The notes under the pieces are model-generated. The model was not told the origin of the DNA, did not search any database, and worked only from the letters and a program-made list of their open reading frames with translations. From Kudoa neothunni (Eukaryota > Cnidaria), in assembly GCA_964304625.1 (NCBI GenBank), contig OZ199840.1:5270001-5334000 (forward strand): a DNA stretch of 64,000 nucleotides, given 5' to 3'. Within the stretch, counting starts at the first letter, position 1. Each line of letters opens with the position of its first letter. This document shows positions 26,027 through 37,275 of the stretch, one piece after another. The position numbers and the translations under genes are program-made.

Positions 26027-28485
26027 ATGTTGAATAATGGTAATGGACGGGAGATGGCCAAACATGATCATAATGTTGAAATGGAGACCATTGTGTCTTT
26101 GAGAAGCAGCCAAAAATCCAGCGAAAGCCTTGATGATGAGTCAAAGGAGCTGATCACACACAAAAAGAAACTGTTTCCAATTTCAAGTACTCCCAAAAAA
26201 CCTTCTACCGCCATATCTAACGGTGAAGATGTTCGAGATCAAAGTGGACGCCCCGCAATTGTAAAGTACAATTGGAATAGCCATTTGGAGAATCCCTCAA
26301 GGGAAGACGCCGCATGCAGCTGGTGAATCATTTTTTCGATAATCCCACTTCTGCACTTGAGATTTTCTATCATTTTAATATGTAGCCAATTATATTATAA
26401 TTATAACAACTATTTAATTATCTAAATATATGTGGAATTTTTAGAGGATTGTTGGTGTTGTCATCGTTGTTTTTGACTTTTTTTGCCGAATACTCAAAGA
26501 ATCAAAATTTCCGAAATCTATACCACATCTCTCGAGTAGCATTGGTATAAATGATTGCTCGAAATGTTTGCATAATTTGCCAATAATTGTTTTTCTCTGC
26601 TAGGAATTTATAATCTTGGCTGTGTATATTGTCGAGTTTTCATTACGGCTGTGGAGTTGCAAGGCGAAACCCAAATATAATTACCGTGGACGTTGGATGT
26701 ATTTAAAAAAGTTTCAAAATATTATTGGTATTTTTCCTTATTTCTTGCCGTATTAATACAACACCTCTTTAACTTGCAGATATTGTAACTATGCTATCAA
26801 CGGTCACGTTGATAGCCTTTTTGGCTATATACGAGGATCGCATAAAAACTTCTAAAAAGGTCCACATGTATTTTTAAAATAATTTTTTATTTCCAATATA
26901 AATAAATGTAATAGATTTTTTTATTTATTGAAAGCTTCTCAAATATTGAGATTGTTTCGGTTGGATAGACATTCTAGATCAGTAAAATTGTTTGTTTTTG
27001 TGTTACATACCTATAGACATGTAATTTTCTTTTCTTGATTCTTTTGTAATTAACCTGTTACTATTATTATTATTATTATTATTATTGTTATTGCATTACT
27101 TATTGTTAAAACGTGGATTAATTAGACACAATTTTCTAGGAACTCTTTACGGCAGTGGTGTCGTCGCTATTTCTGTTTATGATATCCTCATTTGTTATCT
27201 ATTTTATTGAGTATGAAAGTCGACGGTACTTTAGAAATTCCAATGCAGAAGTTTCGTCCAACACCGCCTTTATCAACGAAACAGATCTCACGTCAAAAAG
27301 TGGAACTATCACTTCAATTCCCGAAGCGTTTTATTTCTCTGTGGTAATAAAGAGGATCTTTGATTTCTTATCAATTTTAATGGGCCATTATTAAGATTTC
27401 GTTTTTAACCGTTGGTTATGGTGACTACACTCCACAGACGATGTCGGGGAAAATTTTTATGACATTTATGTCGTTTTTAGCAGTTGCTATTGTGACATTA
27501 CCGTCGGTATTTTAGTATTTTAATTGATGGTGTCAACCATTTGAAATCAATTAGAATATCATGGGCTCGGCATTTGCACTACATGTGTCGTTGAAGACTA
27601 AAGAAAAACATACCAGAGATCTATACGAAAATGCGGCCACATTGATTCAAGTATTTTTATTATTTAATTGCTTAAGCGATATATTTTATCTGTTTATATT
27701 AGCAATTTTGGAAGTATCATCAGTTTAAAAACGATTCCAAGAATTCAACCAAAGACAACACATTGAAACTGTTCGAAAAGTCCAAAACCAATCAATCACA
27801 ATTTATTGGTTTTGGAAGTTGCAGTAAACATAAAACCTACAGAACAAGTTTTTTTTGGAAAAACATTCCCGACACTAAATACTTGTCTTTCTGTAAAGAT
27901 CTTTTCGAAGGTCGCGATACTGACATTAGCCGAGATGATTCTGCGGCTCAGGGTTTGCAGTCAAAATTTGATCGGTATGGTTTTTCATATATGATTCGAA
28001 ACGAACGTTAATTATCATCTTAAAGAGCCATTCGAAATATCCAGTTGTTTATTCTCAAAACAAAATTCCATTCGTCTCTTTCCGCTTTCAAGGTTTTTGA
28101 TAGACAATTTTCATTGATAGAACTCAGTGCTAATTTTATTTGTAGAAATCGAAAAATGACTACATTTCGGCGGACTTTGCTACTATTTTTGACAGTTACA
28201 AAAATGAAATCAGTCAAAAAATATCCCATTTAAATGGATGGTAATTTTTTGGTGATATTAAACATTTATAAAATCCGTAATTGTATTAGTATTGAAAAAA
28301 ACTCAAAATTAATTGGTAACTAGCAGTCAACTATCTTGTTGCTAACATTTTCGCCTATAGATCACTCAGTAAATACAATCAGTGAACGGGTGGACGAGTT
28401 ATCGAAAAAAATCGACGATCTTTCCCAGAATCTTAGCCAACAGAACGAGCTTATCAATCGTTTATTGAACTCCAAACAAATATAA
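26027..28485 (+). CDS. KCNQ: KCNQ-type potassium channel, paralogue 3 (canonical S4 core)
   Basis: Kv7-like subunit. A polar N-terminal exon (26027-26322) is followed by S1 LLVLSSLFLTFFAEY (about 26450), S2 FIILAVYIVEFSLRLWSCKA (about 26610), and S3 IVTMLSTVTLIAFLAIYED (about 26785). S4 is ASQILRLFRLDRH (about 26940), with arginine at the R207, R210 and R213 sites and K at R201. The S5-pore linker is long and has potential N-glycosylation sites (FINETD, about 27275). The pore reads FLTVGYGDYTP (about 27405), S6 FLAVAIVTLPS, then IMGSAFALHV. AATLIQ/QFWKYHQF (about 27635-27725) is the IQ-like calmodulin helix. The tail ends in a coiled coil, SERVDELSKKIDDLSQNLSQ (28381-28485). Unlike paralogues 1 and 2, the S4 looks fully competent for voltage sensing. 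Introns are about 40-250 bp. Confidence 0.92.
27062..27086. repeat. ATT trinucleotide repeat in KCNQ paralogue 3 intron
   Basis: Eight units of TAT/ATT in the intron after the S4 exon. Confidence 0.85.
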
Positions 28486-28852
28486 CGCAATACCCCCATA
28501 AATTCTTGTTATATATTTCCTAGAAAATTTTGTAAATTTATCTCTAATCGTTAGAATTTTTTAAAAGTTAAATCGTTAAATTTTTTCCTCTTTTATAGTT
28601 TATCCAGATAAAATTATCTCCTGAATGATTTTTTCTTTTTTTTCATAAAAAAATTATTTTGGTATTAGTATGTTTAATTAATTGTCTTTTGTGGATATTA
28701 TTTAACATATAATTAATTTACTTTTAATTTATATTAGGATGTGTGCTTTTGTGATATTATTTTTAGGATAAACTTTCAAATCTCATTCATTTACTTGATT
28801 TTTCTTTTAAACAGAAGCTAACCTATTCTACTAATATCGAAATAATTAGTTG

Positions 28853-28856
<4 letters not shown>

Positions 28857-28884
<28 letters not shown>
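28857..28884. repeat. ATT trinucleotide repeat
   Basis: Nine uninterrupted ATT units downstream of KCNQ paralogue 3. Confidence 0.85.
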
Positions 28885-30397
28885 GAATAATGCTATTTTA
28901 TTAAAGGTTGATTACTATTAGTAGTTGTTGTAGTTAATGAAGAGAGTATACAATTTAAAATGAATATTATACATTATTTGTTTGGTTTTAAATGTCCCAT
29001 TGAGTTAAAAAATTACGTTGAACCTGATGAATAATTGATAATAAATTTTATAATAGTTTTCTTGAAGATACGAATAAAGTAGATTTTTGAGTACACACAC
29101 CACTTATTAAATGCAATATTTTGATTTTTAAATAATGCCATACAACTTCAGTTGTATTTGTGTGGAACCTCCTCTTAATAAACGTTTTAATGGATTGTTC
29201 ACACCCATGTTAGTGAATCCACAGTTACCAAGTGTTATCAAGTAACTTTTACATTTTTCTGTAAAAGATATTAAACCTAGTTCCAGTTCCTGCACTCTAC
29301 AATGAATATTATAGGTTCGACTTACGAAAAACTCTCAAAAATGCTGAATTCAGCGTCATCTAATTCTGATTCGCTTGGAACGTGAATTTCATTTTTGGCG
29401 CTTCTTTATCTATCAAACTCCAAACACCAACTTCTATTATTTTTTCTTTTTCCTCTTAACAAGCATTCATCCATTTCTATAATTTTTCAGTCTTCCCAAT
29501 TTTTTACATTGTTGAAACAGGCGATAATAGTTATTCAAAATTTCGAAAAAAGTATATAATTGTGTTACCGGTTAATTGTTGCAGTCTTATTGTTCTATAT
29601 TTCTCATCCTAATAAATCCAAAGATGTAACGTTTCAAATATCTGCTGAATGCTGAAATTAGAGAAATTATATCCCATTAGTTCATAATAGAGAACATTGA
29701 TATATTTTGCGAAAATTGAGTTACTGATTTAACTTTACTTTAGCTGGCGTAAAAAATACATCCTTGTAACATTATTTTGAGAATATAGACGGAAATTTCT
29801 CGTCAATTTTGTTACGTTCTTCAGTTGACGAATTAATAGTTACTCTTCTCTAAATAACTTTCGTCTCTAATAAATTACTCTCACTAATTTTTTTCATGAG
29901 TTAGAACTTCGGGGTAAACTCTTCTCAATTAAGACCTCCATTAGATTTTCGCTCTCAACAGGTACACTGTAAATTGGTGGTGACTCTTGATTAATAATGG
30001 AATATGAAGAATTCTATGGATCCTCTTTATTCCAGGTATTACGATTTAAATATAAAAAATGTGAGTTATATGACTTAAAATATAATGAGTACGGAGATAA
30101 AATACATACCATGTATTTTTGTATTATCAATAAAAGTTTCATAAGAAAACTTAAATTTTAATAAAATTATAAGCTTTGATAATCATGCTAAAAATACGTC
30201 AAACTCATCGTGAAAATGAAATTTAAAAGTCATTATTTAGAAAATCACAAATAGAAAACAACATAAATATTGCATATGCATGTGTATCAACATGAGCCGA
30301 ACAAGTATTAATGCGAAAATTTTATAATTATAGTTTTAAACTAATTAATGGTTGGCTCATATTTTTAAATCGCGAAAGTTCAATAGCTAATAAAATC

Positions 30398-30398
<1 letters not shown>

Positions 30399-30430
<32 letters not shown>
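30399..30430. repeat. GAT trinucleotide repeat
   Basis: About ten GAT units in non-coding spacer. The same unit recurs at a proteasome splice site near 36414-36436. Confidence 0.9.
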
Positions 30431-31182
30431 AGATGCGCAACAGGCATTATTTAGGGAGCTACACACTATACCATTACCTTCACGAATGTATTAAGATGTT
30501 TTTAAAATCTACAAAGACAATTATTCGTAATTATTTACGGTAATTCATCAATTTGCGTGCTGAAATGATGAATCAGAATTTATTTAACCTTGGCACGGAG
30601 TTTAATTCTTTTAATAAATTATGAAATATTTTAAAAATTTATGAGAAAACATCATACTTTAGGTTGTAAGAATCCTCTTAAATATTAAAAGCAGAATAAC
30701 TAGGTCAACCAATCCACTTTTCGATAATGCAAAATTAAATATCGATGTATTTTCGTCGGTACTAATACTAATAGGCGCACAACGAATGGATAATGATATA
30801 AAAGAACATCCAAAAATTCTTACTCCACTCAACACATCACTATAAATATATAATGTATACATTTATCTATAAATGTTCTAAACAATATATGTATTAGAGT
30901 TATTTAACCCCTATCTGTTAAAGTTAAGCAAGACATCAATAATTATGTATATTGATGATTAAATGCTAAGAATCGATGAATGTTTCTGAGAATGGCGATA
31001 TAAATATTTCCCATTAAACAGCACATTAATAGTAAAAATAATTAAATGGCACGACCACTCAACTTAAGCAAATATACATGAAATTATACGTTGGCATGAA
31101 AATAGTTGATTTATTATTTCGCGCAGGCGTGGGTCACATTAGAATTGGATTCTAGTGTCTTTATTGATATAGACTGAGTAGG

Positions 31183-31792
31183 ATGGTGCTTCGGCGGATA
31201 ACAGACCGATTTCTAGAACCGAATAATGCATCAAAAATATATTTAGAGTTTGATTAGTGATTTTAAGAGGTGATATGCGTGTATTTTTATTATTTATCTA
31301 ATTAAGTAAGTGTGATCGAGAATTGTCATTAATTCAAATGCAAGAGATAGTTTCGAAATTAGTGTATAACTTTTTAGGCGATGTAAATTTTGACTTTTCT
31401 CTTCAACCAAAAGAAACATAATAAATATGTGTTACCATTGTAGGTTGGAGGTAATGCTGACGTTTCAATAGATTGCATGAATTCAACCGAATCCACCGTA
31501 GTTGTACGCTCCCCTGGGAGGTGAAAATTTTTTGAGAACAAATCCAAAATTTAACTGGAAATTTTTCGTTTAGTCTCTACAGGAATGTGTGGGCAGCTTT
31601 TTCGGTTGAAAGTGCAGCTGGATCAGTACATCCTCACCAACCTCATGTGATATTTAGAATAAAAAATGTATGCAACCTAATTATGCTAACGAATTGATTT
31701 AGTAACTGGTTTAATGTTAGATATTTGCTAAAAAAGAGAGTAAAGATGATAACTCTTCGCAAATAAATATTTTGAAAGATTTGTTAGCTTAG
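31183..31792 (+). CDS. RPP14: RNase P/MRP subunit, RPP14/POP5 family
   Basis: Small protein (about 127 residues) built from five exons: 31183-31256, 31307-31382, 31444-31520, 31583-31667 and 31721-31792. All junctions are in phase. It begins MVLRRITDRF and reads SKIYLEFDYK, matching the RPP14 N-terminus. EIVSKLVYNFLGDVGGNAD follows, corresponding to the LFGEVGA-type motif. RSPGRNVWAAFSVESAAG corresponds to the family's conserved LxxVWxALTxL region, and HVIFRIKNIF to the final strand. The length fits human RPP14 (124 residues). In other species the protein belongs to the nuclear RNase P and MRP complexes that process pre-tRNA and pre-rRNA. The long frame is hidden because every exon is under 90 bp. 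POP5 is the alternative assignment. Confidence 0.75.
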
Positions 31793-31935
31793 TTTTATTT
31801 ATTTTTCTTCAAGTGTGACTTTTTTCTTTGATTATCAGTACAATTATTCAAATATTTGTTGATGTATCGAGTAAACATTTTTGATGATTGTTTTTCGAGA
31901 GTTGGATCTGTGAGAATTGAGTTTGATATTTCGAA

Positions 31936-32805
31936 ATGTTAGTGTTATATTTTATGGTGTTGATGTGTCTCGTCCTCGATGATTATACTGCCTCATGTAC
32001 TGCTCCATGTGGTCCTACAGGAAAAAATCAAACCCAGTCTTTACTACCTTTAATAGCTCATAAACTTCGCAAGGGAGGTACATGTCTAAGGAGTTGCTTT
32101 TCTTATTAAATATAGCCCCGTATTAATACTATTTGATTTAAATTAATTTATTATATTTAAATTAAATTAATTCGCTTTTAATCAAATCGAATTACACGAT
32201 ATAGAACACACTATCCTCTTCTCTTTATTACTGCTGGTTGAGACCCCATTATAATTATTAATATTTTATTGACCTCCTAGAAATTTAAATGATTATTATT
32301 ATTATATATGTCAGAGAAAACTATGGAAGATATGACGAATTCGATAAAGGAAAAAATAAGTATATAATTTTTTCCAGCTATTACTCAACATACTAAAAGC
32401 TCATGGACAAAATTGTCTAATATTTGATCACACATCATATATTAGAATAGGATGTGTAAAATTAAACGTAAATATTGTGTAGAAAAGAAATTCAACCAAA
32501 AGAGATCGTTGTCAAGAGTTACTGAATCCCGAAGAATATGTTCAGAATATAGCTACGTGGAATCGTGTGAAAAGAAAAACGGAGGTAAACAAGATAGCTG
32601 CGTAAATGGAAGTCAAAATAGTAAAATAGTTGTGAAACATTTCTTTTTGAATTAACATATTTTTATACGATTAGAATCATCCAATATGCCTACTGCTATT
32701 GAAAACCGCTCCAACATTGTCAGTATGAACGAACATAAATATATCGACCATGATGACTTTGCTAAAGAGATCCGATTACCCAGTACGAAACAGAAACGAT
32801 ATTAA
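31936..32805 (+). CDS. Unrecognised secreted basic cysteine-containing protein
   Basis: I joined five exons in phase: 31936-32077, 32315-32359, 32378-32414, 32451-32620 and 32675-32805, giving 174 residues. The start begins MLVLYFMVLMCLVL, a short hydrophobic signal-like segment. CTAPCGP and an NQT glycosylation site follow. The middle is highly basic (MCKIKRKYCVEKKF) and has further cysteines in RRICSEYSYVESC and KQDSC. The C-terminus is polar: HKYIDHDDFAKEIRLPS, then KQKRY, stop 32803-32805. Two introns are only 18 and 36 bp. If the first donor is not used, the reading frame stops after 57 residues (32109), ending CLRSCFSY. The spacing of cysteines (C-x6-C, then C-x8-C) suggests a disulphide-stabilised ligand or matrix protein, but I do not recognise the family. 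It lies 144 bp downstream of RPP14 and converges on the PYCR gene, 98 bp away. Confidence 0.6.
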
Positions 32806-32903
32806 AGGATCGAATGAAAATGGCGTCAAAAATCACACATATTAACTCGAATTTATATGATAATCGCTAGTAATAGAATCGAAGTATATGATTTTTATAG
32901 TGG

Positions 32904-33783
32904 TTAGTGGTCGTTGTTTTCGTCTTTTTTGTCCGCCATTTCACCAAGAACTTTATTCTGCTCATATGCGTTGATAATAGCACCCATAAAAGCTTGTCTG
33001 TAGCCGGCCTTTTCCAATGCATACACACCTTGTATACTGCTTCCACCTGGTGAGCAAACAAAATCCCTCAATTGAGCTGGATGGTGAGTTTCAGATGCAT
33101 TCACTGCCATAAGACCGGTTCCAGCAAGCGTGTAAGCAGCCAATTCCATTGCTTCTTTTCTTCCAAGTCCACACAAAACTGCTCCATCAGCCATTGCTTC
33201 AATCACACCATATAAGAATGCTGGGCCACTGCCAACCAAGGCAGCAACAACGTCAAAATAATTCTCATCCATCTGGGTGGTGTAACCGAAACTTGACAAA
33301 ATGTTTTTGATTGTTTCACCATCGCTGGTGCTACATCTAGTTCCCAGTGTGTAGACGGAGGCGCCTTTTGTGGTAGCCACTGTTGTGTTAAGCATAATAC
33401 GTGAAACGCGAACATCTTTTGTTTGCTTTTCAATACATTGCAATTTCACACCAGCGGCAACCGATAACATCAAATGTTTGGAGCGGAAATCATGATAAAG
33501 CTCTTTCAACACTTTCCCAACCACCTAAGCAATAACTTAGGAAATGTATCAAAATTCCAATCACATTAGGTTTCACCGCCAACACTATCACACTAGTTTG
33601 ACTTAATATTTCTTGATTGTTGGTGGTGGTTACACTGCCCAAATTGGTGGCCCACTCTAAATCCTTCTTCGAAGCTCCCGACATACACACTTCAGAGGGT
33701 TGATATTGGCCTGATTTGAATAAACCCTCACATATAGCTTTCACTATGTTACCACAACCTAGAAATCCTAATCGACACGTCAT
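32904..33783 (-). CDS. PYCR: Pyrroline-5-carboxylate reductase
   Basis: Enzyme of the last step of proline synthesis, reducing 1-pyrroline-5-carboxylate to proline with NAD(P)H. There are two exons (33783-33565 and 33524-32904) and a 40-bp intron that splits VKPN/VVGKVL; the total is 279 residues, the usual size. The N-terminal Rossmann motif is LGFLGCGNIVKAICEGLF. VIVLAVKPN follows, then LSVAAGV and the VSRIMLNTT region. The C-terminal dimerisation and substrate domain has LVGSGPAFLYGVIEAMADG, MELAAYTLAGTGLM and LRDFVCSPGGSS. No breaks. It converges with the secreted-protein gene ending at 32805. Confidence 0.96.
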
Positions 33784-36245
33784 TCTTATATGGTGGCGTT
33801 AATCCGATTATTATCTCGTGTTATAATTTTGCGGTGAACTTGGAGTGCAAATTAAGAGTTAACTTTGACATTTATATTTTTGTGCACCTGGAATTTATTT
33901 TAATTAATGAATTAAGTTGGTTCCGCGACAGAATTAATGTTTTCTGAGGTCACTAACATAATACGATAAGCGCTAGCAACCGAAAAACCATTGCTTGAGA
34001 TAACTTTTGATATATCCTACATACTTTTAAGTGGGTTATAGGTTATAAATTATTACTGATAGGTGCTTCATTTTTGAATTTAAATTAATTTCCATATTTG
34101 GGGATTAGTAATTCATGTGACGGCACGTGGTTTAAATTAGTGGGGGTGCTACAGTGCAATGAAAAATTATTGTAGTCGTTGTTCAAAACTGAATACATTA
34201 CTGGTAACGAAACACTTGTTTACTTTTTGTCCAATTGTAATTTTAAAAATAGCATTAAAACGAAGATATACATATACGTGCTATAGATTAATACGCTACT
34301 TAAGTCAGCCGACCCGACACTGTGAATTACATAGTGCCTCCGCTCCGTAGATTACGATCTACATGACTCTATACCATAGGCGTGCGCAAAGCGGTAAAAT
34401 GCCCCTTTAATGGAACTGTGTAGTGGAACAGCTCCTTGCAAACATTTTGGGGCTTTTCAAGGAGAATAGAATATTCATTAACATTAAACATAAAAGACTA
34501 AACTTTATTTTAGATCAATTTAATCAGGATTGATTTTCGTATAAAAACAAATGAAAACAAACATAAAGAGGATTAAACTGTATAAACGTTATTTATGACT
34601 TTTAGAGGTCCTGCTAAGATATTTTTGCTGAATTTATTTTTGAATGTGTATTTGGGGAGGTAGTTAGGCATCAAATTGGGCGTTTGTTTCAAATATGTCA
34701 AAATTTTCGTTTGCAGACTCCCCTCTGTTGTGTTTTGCGCAAGAAAGGAAATCAGTAATAAGTAATTCCGAAATAGATAGTTGGATAGGTAGTTAGTTAG
34801 TTAGTTAGTTAGTTAGTATTGGTAGTAGCAGTCGTAATGTGTTGTCACCAGTGTGGCTCCCCCGCCTACCGACGATGTCCCTTCTATTATTAGGAGGAAC
34901 CAATTCCGGATTATGATACCCTCCCCAGGTGGTTTCGATACGATTCGTATGTACGCCTTCCCTGTTTACAAATTCTTGGCTATGATTTACGACACTACGC
35001 AAATATTCATGTTGATCAGACCAAATAATGGAACCTCGCTCGACCCATCAAAATATAATATAATAATAAATATTCGTTAATATCTCCGTATTTCTAACTG
35101 TGGTGATCTGCATGAATACATTTCCCTCTTAGTCGATCCCACCAACTATTATTCATTGATCTTGATTCGACAGAATCCTCCCAATGTTATATTTTCTCTT
35201 AAAAAATAAATATTCGTCTCTCTGGACCACTACTCCAATTCCTTCAATTTTGTTTAAATTTTCCAACACTTAGTTAAAGTAGACATCCCAGAGTAAATAT
35301 TTCCAATCGCCTATGGTTTTTGATGACAGCATCCATTTCTTTGAAAAGAAACTACCAATCCTATTAGATTTGGGTTTTTTTCACTTTGAGTAATAACGGT
35401 TATAACCATCACTTAGTTGACTTCTTGTGGTAAGACTCCGCATGATTCCAGTAGGGTTAAAAAATACTTATTAAAACACCAAAATTTTGTATATTTACTT
35501 AAATATTTTTCTAAAAAATAATCAATAGGTTCGTATAGCATTTATTTACAAAAAGCTTAAAAATCGATTATTTTATATTTGGACAATTGCTAGGCATTAT
35601 ATTATATTTTATGATATATATAGTAGTTTTTAATTTTTGTTGTTAGAATTTTCAAACAAATTCATTCATAAAATTTTATATACTTTATATAATTTCCCTA
35701 AAAAAATATATAAACTAAAATTCAAAGTTTACCTATCAAACAATGGTCAAGTTACAATTTCCCATAGTGATAGTAAGAATAAATTAATGAGTTCAGTTTG
35801 TAAAATAGAGCATAATTATATGGAGCATTTAAACTCATTCTCTAGTCAAATAATTACGTCAGAAATAATAAAAGTGATTTTAAATAACTAATATGTTAAA
35901 TATGTGAAGCATAAAAAAGTTCGCAAATTTGTATAACCGAAAGAGAGATTACCACACAATCAACAACAAGCAGAACATTCCGAGATGCCAAAATTCTGAA
36001 AACACACTAACGTCTACTATCAAAGATAATCACGCCGATTCTCGTTATGTTTTTATGATATCAGAAAACTCATAGTAATAAAATACTATTTAAAAACGAC
36101 TTGACAAAATATTTTTACTTATAATAAAAGTTTTAATAGCGAAAAAAGCATAAAATTTATAAAATCATATTACGATATCCAAGAAAAAACACAATACAAT
36201 ATATGTAGGAACTATGCTAACAAACAATTGTGTTAAATTTATATC
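33784..36245. other. Spacer between PYCR and proteasome beta-1
   Basis: A CATAGGCGTGCGCA motif at about 34376, of the kind found at some hAT ends, has no clear partner. A TTAG array lies at 34791-34817, followed by a GC-richer stretch (34850-34930). The open frames at 34853-35080 (+) and 35637-35891 (+) show no motif. I support no gene here. Confidence 0.4.
34791..34817. repeat. TTAG tetranucleotide microsatellite
   Basis: Six or more TTAG units, preceded by degenerate ATAG/GTAG units from about 34775. Confidence 0.88.
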
Positions 36246-37275
36246 TCAGAGGTAGACAGGAAGTTTGTCATTGGGTACCAAACGGCGTTCAATACCTTGA
36301 TTGGTAACGATGGCAAGACGTGCCACACCACCAGATGAACCATCTCGATAAATAGCATGACTCAAAGCTAAAATAATTATTATATGTAGACAATAGAGGA
36401 ATATTGTATTATCATCATCATCATCATCATCATCACCTCTAAGAACCAACTCAATACACTCATCTTGAGACATATTTTCACGATAATGCTGATCAAAATA
36501 ACTATATAAAAATATGCTACCGGAACCTATATTGTTGTGTGTAGTGGGGAAATTTATGCCGAAACAATGTACCTCCTATAGCGAACGGCAATTTGGTGAG
36601 CATACCTCCTAGAGCCACACTATAAATTTGGGCTCCATTACACTCATCGTAACCGGCCACTATAATGCCAGCCGATAAATGTTCTCTGTATTTGTAGCAC
36701 ATTCTACGGAAACTGGTTGCAGCTAGTTTCACGTGTTCTGGAGCTTTACAATGGTATCTATTGATATTGGTGATTGGTGATTGATTGTTGACAACCAAAT
36801 CCATTGCTACTATTACTTGTTAAAATCCAACATGTATTTCACTTGATTGGCGAGAAATTGAGTGTCGGCTGCACTTCCTGACCTCAAACACACAATATGG
36901 CTATCTATATCGGTGATTTTATCGGTCACTCGATTAACCACGTACGTTCTATGTGGGGTGTGACGAAAAATATGTTAATTATAACAAACACATACCCAGA
37001 TGATGTTCGTGAATCTGTCCCCACGACGATGCCACCATCGTAACAAACTGCTATGATTGTGGTCTATATTACAACCGAGTAAACCATTGTCACATCAGAA
37101 ACCAATTTACCCCCATTGAAACGGGAACATTAACATCATAACATTGTTTCATGTCAACCAGTGCCTCCATTATATTGCGCTTGCGTACCAATCCATTTGC
37201 TTGTATGTTTGTTTGGTGTGCATAATTAATCGATAAATAACCTGTTTGTATTACATACACAGTTGTAGAATACAT
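36246..37275 (-). CDS. PSMB6: 20S proteasome subunit beta type 1 (PSMB6-like, caspase-like site)
   Basis: Catalytic beta-1 subunit of the 20S core. The propeptide exon (37275-37090) ends VPVSMG. The next exon starts exactly at the mature N-terminal threonine, TTIIAVCYDGGIVVGTDSRT (about 37075-37005). The active-site lysine lies in VTDKITDIDSHIVCLRSGSA (about 36935-36870). The subunit body continues with MCYKYREHLSAGIIVAGYDE (about 36700), YSVALGG, and GSGSIFLYSYFDQHYRENMS (about 36530-36480). It ends LSHAIYRDGSSGGVARLAI and PVYL. An intron with a (GAT)n tract at its donor lies at 36368-36436. The join near 36805-36840 is unresolved: the upstream frame reaches KYMLDFNK and a stop, and the downstream exon opens with MDLVVNNQS, a stretch not found in typical PSMB6. 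There may be a frameshift, a sequencing error or a very short intron. Confidence 0.9.
36414..36436. repeat. GAT repeat at proteasome 5' splice site
   Basis: Seven GAT units (read on the minus strand) start immediately at the intron donor, GTGATGATG. The 69-bp intron is a multiple of three and contains no stop, so unspliced RNA would encode a poly-aspartate insert. Confidence 0.8.

Larger units (their letters stand above)
28486..31182. other. AT-rich spacer between KCNQ paralogue 3 and RPP14
   Basis: It contains (ATT)n at 28857-28884 and (GAT)n at 30399-30430. The minus strand at about 29410-29335 reads KNEIHVPSESELDDAEFSIF before a GTAAG, an acidic stretch resembling transposase N-termini but too short to assign. 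No gene is supported. The RPP14 promoter should lie near the right end. Confidence 0.4.

Noticed and set aside
34853-35080. 75-codon plus-strand frame as a gene
   Set aside because: No motif, no splice partners, and an equally long frame on the opposite strand; probably chance in a GC-richer patch.
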